Assembly: GCA_964639665.1 (NCBI GenBank)
Contig: CAZXEU010000159.1
Span: forward strand, 1 to 20,060
Origin: CAZXEU01 sp964639665
GTDB taxonomy: Bacteria > Bacteroidota > Rhodothermia > Rhodothermales > Bin80
Direction of reading: 5' to 3'
DNA: 20,060 nt
The notes beneath the pieces were generated by a model. That model was not told the origin of the DNA. It made no database searches and saw nothing but the letters and a program-made list of their open reading frames with translations. Both the position numbers and the translations under genes were made by a program. Below are positions 15,736-20,060 of this stretch, in pieces (positions within the stretch are counted from its first letter, which is position 1; the number at the start of each line of letters is the position of its first letter).

Positions 15736-16926
15736 ATGACCGTGCCAAGACACTATTCAGTATATCCAGTTATCGCCTTATTCCTGCTCCTGGTCGCCTG
15801 TGCCCGACCGTTGCCCTTCGAAGTCGGAACCGTGGATAGCTCCGGCGTCCAGATCGTAACCAGTGACCCCACGAATTCAGACGAAACCTGCGCATTCAGC
15901 GCGGAGCCCGTTCTCGTTATCGGAGACAATGAGGAGGACGACACCCAATGGTTTTCCGTGATCAATGGGATGGGGCGTTTGTCGGACGGATCCATAGTGG
16001 TGATCGACAGAATGGCCGCCCAGGTGCGCATCTTCGACGCGACCGGGCGCCACTTGCGCACGATGGGAGAGCGTGGCGTAGGCCCCGGTGAATTTACGGC
16101 GCCCTGGATCCTCTGGGTCACACCAGGCGATACACTTTGGGTAGGGAACCAGCGTCCCTGGAGCTATTCGGTCTTCACGGCTGAGGGCGAGTTTGTGCGG
16201 CGGGTAATGCTAGATCCGCCATATCCGAATCCGTCTCGGGGTGGGGGTGTGCTCGACAACAGGTATACGGTGAATGCCGCGTATGAGTCGCTGTACACCC
16301 CGGCTTTTGACGCTCCGGACACGATGGTAGTGGAGATCCATGATCCCGAAGGCATGCTTGTCGGCACCTTGGCCAAAGTCCCTAGCGAGACCCTGGGCAA
16401 GGTCAGCGGGGCCCCCGAGACCTTCTGGGTGTCTCCCCTATTCGAGGGGGACGCGGAGGTAGACGCGCGAGGATCGACTATCGCCCTCGCACACGGCAGC
16501 AAGCCCGAACTCCGGATTCTGGATGAAGCGTTCAACCTGCGGACGATAATCCGCTGGGCGGAGCCGGATCGCGAAGTGACCGGCGCGGACCTACGCGCCT
16601 GGCGAAGCAACTATCTGGAGGGGATCGGGGAGCGGGACGAATACGACGACGCCACGCTTAGCCCGGAGCGTCCGGTGACCGACCTTTTCCCTGCCCTGTC
16701 AAGCGTAAGTATCGGTCGTGATGGTCGCATCTGGGTCCGCCAGTACGACCGGCCCCGTGAAGAGCGTGGATGGCTCGCGTTCGGCTCAGACGGTAGGTTC
16801 CATTGTCGCATGGCCCGGCTCCCAGGGGCGGCCTGGGAATTTGGTGCCGACTATGTGCTCCTGCTCCATCGCTCCGAACTTGGTGTTCAAACAGTCCGGA
16901 TGCACAGTCTCACTTCGCCGTCTTGA
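15736..16926 (+). CDS. Six-bladed beta-propeller (NHL-like) lipoprotein
   Basis: A predicted lipoprotein of 396 residues. The hydrophobic signal ends in LLVAC, with Cys22 as the lipidated residue. The ATG at 15736 is preferred to a TTG at 15706 because it gives this signal directly. After VDSSGVQIV come repeats typical of six-bladed propellers: GRLSDGSIVVID (about 76-87), VRIFDATGRHLRTMGERGVGPGEF (quoted here only by its core, GRHLRTMGERGVGPGEF), TLWVGN, YSVFTAEGEFVRRV, and late blades with IGRDGRIWVRQYD and WLAFGSDGRFHCRM. Such proteins are common in Gemmatimonadota and Rhodothermota, but their roles are mostly unknown. The family is often extracytoplasmic, and this one is probably on the outer membrane or periplasmic face. 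It stands alone, with no operon partner. Confidence 0.85.
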   Translation: MTVPRHYSVYPVIALFLLLVACARPLPFEVGTVDSSGVQIVTSDPTNSDETCAFSAEPVLVIGDNEEDDTQWFSVINGMGRLSDGSIVVIDRMAAQVRIFDATGRHLRTMGERGVGPGEFTAPWILWVTPGDTLWVGNQRPWSYSVFTAEGEFVRRVMLDPPYPNPSRGGGVLDNRYTVNAAYESLYTPAFDAPDTMVVEIHDPEGMLVGTLAKVPSETLGKVSGAPETFWVSPLFEGDAEVDARGSTIALAHGSKPELRILDEAFNLRTIIRWAEPDREVTGADLRAWRSNYLEGIGERDEYDDATLSPERPVTDLFPALSSVSIGRDGRIWVRQYDRPREERGWLAFGSDGRFHCRMARLPGAAWEFGADYVLLLHRSELGVQTVRMHSLTSPS

Positions 16927-16939
16927 CAAGCACGTCAAG
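16922..16939 (+). terminator. Small hairpin across the lipoprotein stop codon
   Basis: CTTGAC (16922-16927) and GTCAAG (16934-16939) form a perfect 6-bp stem with a 6-nt loop, spanning the TGA stop. There is no T-tract, so it is at best a weak or factor-assisted terminator. Confidence 0.25.
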
Positions 16940-17262
16940 GAATGCGCGTTACGATAAGCCGCAGCCTCTACGCTACCTCTTTGCTTGGGCTGCCACAGCG
17001 GTTGGTCTGGCACGAGTTGGCCGAGCTTGCGGCCGAAAGAAAGCGCGGTGGGGGGTAGTTCACGCGGCTGAATGCGTTTATCTGTCCAGCCGGCATCAAC
17101 GTGAATCGCCTCGAAGCGAGCAAGCATACGGTGACCGGGAGCCTGGCGCTCCGCAAGAATTGGACTCCGAAGGGACCCGGGCACACGCAGCCGACAGTCT
17201 CAAGAAGTCTCTTTAATCCACCGACAGGGCCGTCAGAGCCCGGATCCCCAATCGACCAATGG
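16940..17262. other. Convergent intergenic gap, mostly without recognisable content
   Basis: 323 bp between the lipoprotein gene and the convergent methyltransferase gene. Apart from the faint transposase-like trace at 16981-17181, I see no gene, tRNA or strong terminator. A GGGC/GCCC 4-bp hairpin near 17225-17240 lies downstream of the methyltransferase stop but is too weak to call. Confidence 0.35.
16981..17181 (+). pseudogene. Faint IS3-type transposase (OrfB) trace
   Basis: One plus-strand frame with an internal TAG (17056-17058) reads HELAELAAERKRGGG, stop, FTRLNAFICPAGINVNR, then GSLALRKN. This loosely follows the IS3-family OrfB N-terminal pattern: ELAAERxRFGYRRLH, xxGxxVNxKRV, then EEGLALRRK. 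The match is patchy, no DDE catalytic region is present, and no terminal inverted repeats were found. It may be a heavily decayed insertion sequence or a coincidence. Confidence 0.2.
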
Positions 17263-18018
17263 TTACACTTGCTCCTCGGACTCAGCACTTCCTTTTCTGG
17301 CAGCAATGAAAACCGAAACGCCGAAGGGCAGATTGAATACCTTGAGAAGCCATTGCTCGGCGGCAAATACCAGGAACAGAAGCTGGTCAATGGGGCCAAG
17401 AGTGTAGCGCAAATCCGACGAACCCCGGCTGGAGCGGAATAGCCGACCCACAATGCGAAAGACAGCCACGGCCGGAAATAGAAGCGTATTGAAGTACGTC
17501 GCCCTTACAGGCGATAGTCCGGCAGCCTGTACCCGTACGCGGAGACCGCGTAGCGTATACCTGCGGTAATGCCCGCTCACGACGTCTTGCGGCCCCCAAA
17601 GCAGCTGGTATGCGGGTACCGTGAGCATAAGCAGGCCTCCGGGGACCAGGCAGCGCACAACGTTCTCAAGCGCCCGGCCGTCATCTGCCGTATGCTCCAG
17701 GACATCGAACATGGTAACGGCATCGAACATGCCGAGCGACCTGGGTAATTCTTCCGCGCTGCCGGCATGCACCGGGATGTCGCCGCGCTGGTTGGCCAGC
17801 GCCGCCAGGTCCGGATTAGGCTCTATTCCGCATAGCCGGGCATCCGGCGGATAGACATGGTACAGATTGGCACCGGGCCCCGTGCCGATTTCCAGTATGC
17901 GCGGGCGCGGCGGCAGCGGCAACGTGCGCAGGACGCTGCGCAGTATGATGCGGCGCGCACGGAACCACCAGTGCCGGGCCTCATACCGGGCATACGACGC
18001 GCTGTATTCGGCTTGCAC
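17263..18018 (-). CDS. Class I SAM-dependent methyltransferase
   Basis: A 251-residue methyltransferase of the type found beside membrane glycosyltransferases in glycan clusters. It opens with a family-typical HWWFRARR (16-23). Motif I ILEIGTGPGANL is at 41-52, the acidic end of strand 2 is in GIEPNPD (64-70), and FDVLEHT is at 104-110. PGGLLMLTVPA is at 126-136, and GHYRRYT at 149-155. The C-terminal part has two hydrophobic stretches (about 176-194 and 210-222) that may associate with the membrane. I start it at GTG 18016-18018: GAGGA lies 5 nt upstream, and the upstream gene's TAG ends one base before it. The acceptor is unknown, perhaps a lipid-linked sugar; small-molecule or protein acceptors are not excluded. 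Confidence 0.88.
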   Translation of the reverse strand: MQAEYSASYARYEARHWWFRARRIILRSVLRTLPLPPRPRILEIGTGPGANLYHVYPPDARLCGIEPNPDLAALANQRGDIPVHAGSAEELPRSLGMFDAVTMFDVLEHTADDGRALENVVRCLVPGGLLMLTVPAYQLLWGPQDVVSGHYRRYTLRGLRVRVQAAGLSPVRATYFNTLLFPAVAVFRIVGRLFRSSRGSSDLRYTLGPIDQLLFLVFAAEQWLLKVFNLPFGVSVFIAARKGSAESEEQV

Positions 18019-18019
18019 G

Positions 18020-18964
18020 CTAGTCCTCGAGCCAGCCCGCAACCGAGCGCACCACGTAATGGGGCCGGTTCTTTACTTCCTCGAATATCCTGCCGACGTA
18101 CTCGCCAATTATGCCGAGTACAACCAGTTGCATGCCACCCAACAGCAGAATGACGGCCATGGTGGAAGTCCAGCCCGGCGGCGCGGTATCCGCCAGAAAA
18201 TGGGCAAGTATGGCGAACACCAGGTAGCAGAATCCGAGCGCTGCGGCGGTGATGCCGAGCCAGGCCGAGAGTCTTAGCGGCGCGCTCGAAAAAGACAGCA
18301 GGCCGTCAAAGGCCAGCCGCGTCAGGCGGTGCACGTTGTACTTGCTGTGACCGTCTTCGCGACGGGGCCGCTTGTAGCGCACACCCGTCTGCCTGAAGCC
18401 CGTCCACTTGCGCAGTCCGCGCACAAACCGGTTGTGCTCCGGCATGGCATTAATGACATCGACCACCTTGCGGTCCATAAGCGCGAAGTCGCCGGCATCC
18501 TCGGGGATGTCGATATCGGAAACGCGCTTGAGCAAACGGTAGAACAGGTGGTAGGCCGCGCGCAGGGGCCAGGATTCCTTGCGGTCGGTCCGGATGCCGT
18601 AGACAACGTCGTATCCCTCGCGCCAGCGCTCTACAAATGTTGCGAGAAGCTCCGGCGGGTCCTGCATGTCAGCGTCCAAGACGGCGACGGCATCACCGCG
18701 CGCATGGCGAAGACCGGCGGTAACGGCCGTCTGGTGCCCAAAATTGCGTGACAGGGTAAGCAGCGCGAAGCTTGCCCGCTGCCTGCACGCCTCCAGTAGA
18801 AGCGAAGATGTTCCGTCCGTACTTCCGTCGTCGACAAACAGAACGCTCACCGGCATGGCGAGCGCGATTTCGTCAAGCCTTCGGATCAGCTTGGGAAGGA
18901 CGTCCTCCTCGTTATAGCAGGGGATGACGAGTCCGAGTTCAGGCTGCGGCTTCCGCTCTGTCAT
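18020..18964 (-). CDS. Family 2 glycosyltransferase, DPM1/GtrB/ArnC-like, with two C-terminal membrane segments
   Basis: Transfers a sugar from a nucleotide donor to polyprenyl phosphate at the inner membrane, giving a lipid-linked sugar for later transfer across the membrane. The GT-A domain shows LGLVIPCYNEED (10-21), VLFVDDGSTDGT (41-52), SRNFGHQTAVTAG (72-84) and the DXD-containing AVLDADMQDPPE (94-105). EDAGDFALMDRKVV (155-168) and REDGHSKYNV (202-211) follow. Two transmembrane segments, about 235-257 and 268-291, are followed by the family signature GEYVGRIFEEVKNRPHYVV (287-305). The ATG at 18962-18964 overlaps the preceding gene by 26 bp; a longer frame to 19048 is rejected because family members begin near this Met. 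The next gene starts 1 bp after the stop. The donor sugar cannot be inferred. Confidence 0.92.
   Translation of the reverse strand: MTERKPQPELGLVIPCYNEEDVLPKLIRRLDEIALAMPVSVLFVDDGSTDGTSSLLLEACRQRASFALLTLSRNFGHQTAVTAGLRHARGDAVAVLDADMQDPPELLATFVERWREGYDVVYGIRTDRKESWPLRAAYHLFYRLLKRVSDIDIPEDAGDFALMDRKVVDVINAMPEHNRFVRGLRKWTGFRQTGVRYKRPRREDGHSKYNVHRLTRLAFDGLLSFSSAPLRLSAWLGITAAALGFCYLVFAILAHFLADTAPPGWTSTMAVILLLGGMQLVVLGIIGEYVGRIFEEVKNRPHYVVRSVAGWLED
18024..18028 (-). promoter_or_regulatory. Ribosome binding site deciding the GTG start of the methyltransferase
   Basis: GAGGA on the minus strand, inside the last codons of the glycosyltransferase gene and 5 nt before GTG (18016-18018). It supports the GTG over a TTG 24 bp upstream. 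With the stop TAG at 18020-18022 it implies reinitiation or coupling. Confidence 0.6.
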
Positions 18965-19784
18965 GAAGGTGTCGGGAAATGAGGTGGCTTGGCCGCTCCG
19001 CGGCAAGGCCAGCCGGCTCGCCGTATGCGCCGAGACCGAACAGCGCATAATCGTAACGGGCGGGATCCGCTGGACACAGTCTCTTGCACGTCGCGGTCAG
19101 CGCCAGGGCGGCTTTCCAGTCATTGCTCCGCCGGTCCAACAGGCCGAGCGCGCGCGCTTGCCTGCCCGAATGCACATCCAGGGGCAGCACGAGCTGCTCC
19201 TTCCGGATGTGCGGCCAGATCTGGAGGTCCACCGGCCCGGGGCGCACCATCCATCGCAGATACATGCAAAGTCGTTTGCAGGCGCTGCCAGAGAGCGGAC
19301 GCGCGAGGTGCTTCCGGAGCCTGACGGGCGTGCGGTCCGAAGCGTTCAGCACGGCGTCACTGAAGGCCTGGATGGCGGGGCCGACGTTCGGACTGTCCGG
19401 CGCGAGTCCGCGGCAGAACAGCGCCTCCAGGGTCTTGTGCCTTCCGAGCAGCGAGGAAAGGTTTCTGGTCAGCCATAGCGCGTCGATGGGCTGAAAGGTA
19501 CGATGGCGGAACGTGGCCAGCCGCCCGGCGTCGCGCACTTCGTCGAAATCGCGCACGAAGGCGTACGGCCGGTAGTCCATGCACTCGCAAAGCTCAGCCA
19601 GCTTGGCGAGTACCGTGCTTCGCCGGCCCCAGGCCAGGAGTGCAGCGTACAGGCCAATTGTCTCCTGGTCCCGCGGATCGGAGAAGCCGTGGGGCACCGC
19701 AATCGGGTCCTCCGCGATGAAACCGGGCTGCTCGAAGTAACCAACCAGGCCATCCAGGTAAGACTTCAGTTCGGCGGAGGCCAT
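18939..19784 (-). CDS. TIGR02757/DUF2400 family protein (HhH-GPD-like)
   Basis: A 281-residue protein of a widespread uncharacterised family frequent in Bacteroidota and relatives. Characteristic stretches are DPIAVPHGFSDPRDQETIGL (26-45), AALLAWGRR (47-55), TFRHRTFQPID (91-101), SACKRLCMYLRWMVR (167-181), LPLDVHSGRQARALGLLDRR (200-219), NDWKAALALT (221-230) and YDYALFGLG (244-252). The pair Lys170 and the PLDVH Asp203 resembles the Lys and Asp of endonuclease III/OGG1 HhH-GPD DNA glycosylases (PVDVH in OGG1); that link is my inference. It starts at the ATG 1 bp after the stop of the oxidoreductase gene (TAGGATG) and overlaps the glycosyltransferase gene by 26 bp, so it is embedded in a glycan operon. 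Its role there is unknown. Confidence 0.9.
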   Translation of the reverse strand: MASAELKSYLDGLVGYFEQPGFIAEDPIAVPHGFSDPRDQETIGLYAALLAWGRRSTVLAKLAELCECMDYRPYAFVRDFDEVRDAGRLATFRHRTFQPIDALWLTRNLSSLLGRHKTLEALFCRGLAPDSPNVGPAIQAFSDAVLNASDRTPVRLRKHLARPLSGSACKRLCMYLRWMVRPGPVDLQIWPHIRKEQLVLPLDVHSGRQARALGLLDRRSNDWKAALALTATCKRLCPADPARYDYALFGLGAYGEPAGLAAERPSHLISRHLHDRAEAAA

Positions 19785-19785
19785 C

Positions 19786-20060
19786 CTACGAGAGTGCTAC
19801 GCGGCGCCCCCCTTCGCGCAGGGACCGCTGGGCGGCCTCGAGGATGCGTACCACGTCCAGCCCACTGCGCCCGTCGGTCCTGGGCGTCTCTCCGGAGCGA
19901 ATGCAGTCCACGAAATGCGAACACTCCAGTCGCAGTGGCTCCTGCATGGAAATCTTGGGGATGTAGATGTCCCCTGATCGGACGGCCAGGGACTCTCCGT
20001 AGTTATCGTACGTGTCGACGACGCCCTTGTCGTAGAGGCGCACCTTTTCCGCGCCGGCGC
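19786..20060 (-). CDS. Gfo/Idh/MocA-family oxidoreductase (partial, C-terminus only)
   Basis: The last 91 codons of a gene entering from the right edge. The ending EKVRLYDKGV, then SGDIYIPKIS, EPLRLECSHFVDCIRSGE, PRTDGRSGLDVVRILEAAQR and SLREGG matches the C-terminus of Gfo/Idh/MocA dehydrogenases found in O-antigen and capsule clusters, such as WbpB-like NDP-sugar enzymes. The N-terminal NAD-binding domain and the catalytic motif are outside the window, so the substrate cannot be judged. The stop TAG (19786-19788) is followed by one base and the ATG of the DUF2400 gene, so the genes are cotranscribed and probably coupled. Confidence 0.87.
   Translation of the reverse strand, partial: AGAEKVRLYDKGVVDTYDNYGESLAVRSGDIYIPKISMQEPLRLECSHFVDCIRSGETPRTDGRSGLDVVRILEAAQRSLREGGRRVALS

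Noticed and set aside
18965..19048. 28-residue N-terminal extension of the glycosyltransferase
   Set aside because: It lies within the DUF2400 gene, and the family normally begins just before the strand containing VIPCYNEE.
1..20060. CRISPR array or tandem repeats
   Set aside because: No regularly spaced repeats were seen in reading the window.

Overview
The window is GC-rich DNA from a Gram-negative-type (diderm) bacterium. It encodes a TolC-like outer-membrane channel, two predicted lipoproteins and the murein-recycling ligase Mpl. A DUF2400/TIGR02757 protein, a six-bladed-propeller lipoprotein opening with the motif VDSSGVQIV, and mostly weak Shine-Dalgarno sites point to the Rhodothermota/Bacteroidota/Gemmatimonadota side of the tree. 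No rRNA or marker gene is present, so this placement is an inference.

Left part (1-7707, minus strand): a tripartite RND efflux operon ordered outer-membrane factor, lipoprotein adaptor, inner-membrane pump, with gaps of 20 bp or less, followed 6 bp later by mpl, which runs off the left edge. The pump is 1332 residues because it carries about 280 extra residues with roughly eight extra hydrophobic segments.

Centre (7796-13779): nucleotide-sugar and sulfate activation genes. GDP-mannose pyrophosphorylase (minus) is divergent from UDP-glucose 6-dehydrogenase (plus). A fused ATP sulfurylase/APS kinase follows, translationally coupled through TGATG to a UDP-N-acetylglucosamine 6-dehydrogenase-type enzyme. 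Together they would supply GDP-mannose, UDP-glucuronate, a UDP-HexNAc uronate and PAPS, which suggests an acidic and possibly sulfated surface polysaccharide. No sulfotransferase, polymerase or flippase lies in the window.

Accessory stretch (13780-17262): gene-poor, with signs of decay. It contains a broken tyrosine-recombinase (integrase) C-terminus, an FMN-binding split-barrel (NimA/PNPOx-like) protein, a short C-terminal gene scrap, a tRNA-like 3' end, the propeller lipoprotein and possibly a trace of an IS3-type transposase. I read it as a remnant of an integrated element inside the polysaccharide locus.

Right part (17263-20060, minus strand): a tightly packed operon. It holds the C-terminus of a Gfo/Idh/MocA sugar oxidoreductase, a DUF2400 protein, a DPM1/GtrB-type membrane glycosyltransferase and a SAM methyltransferase. 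It probably makes or modifies a polyprenyl-linked sugar for the same surface glycan. The DUF2400 gene, with residues resembling HhH-GPD DNA glycosylases, is the functional outlier.
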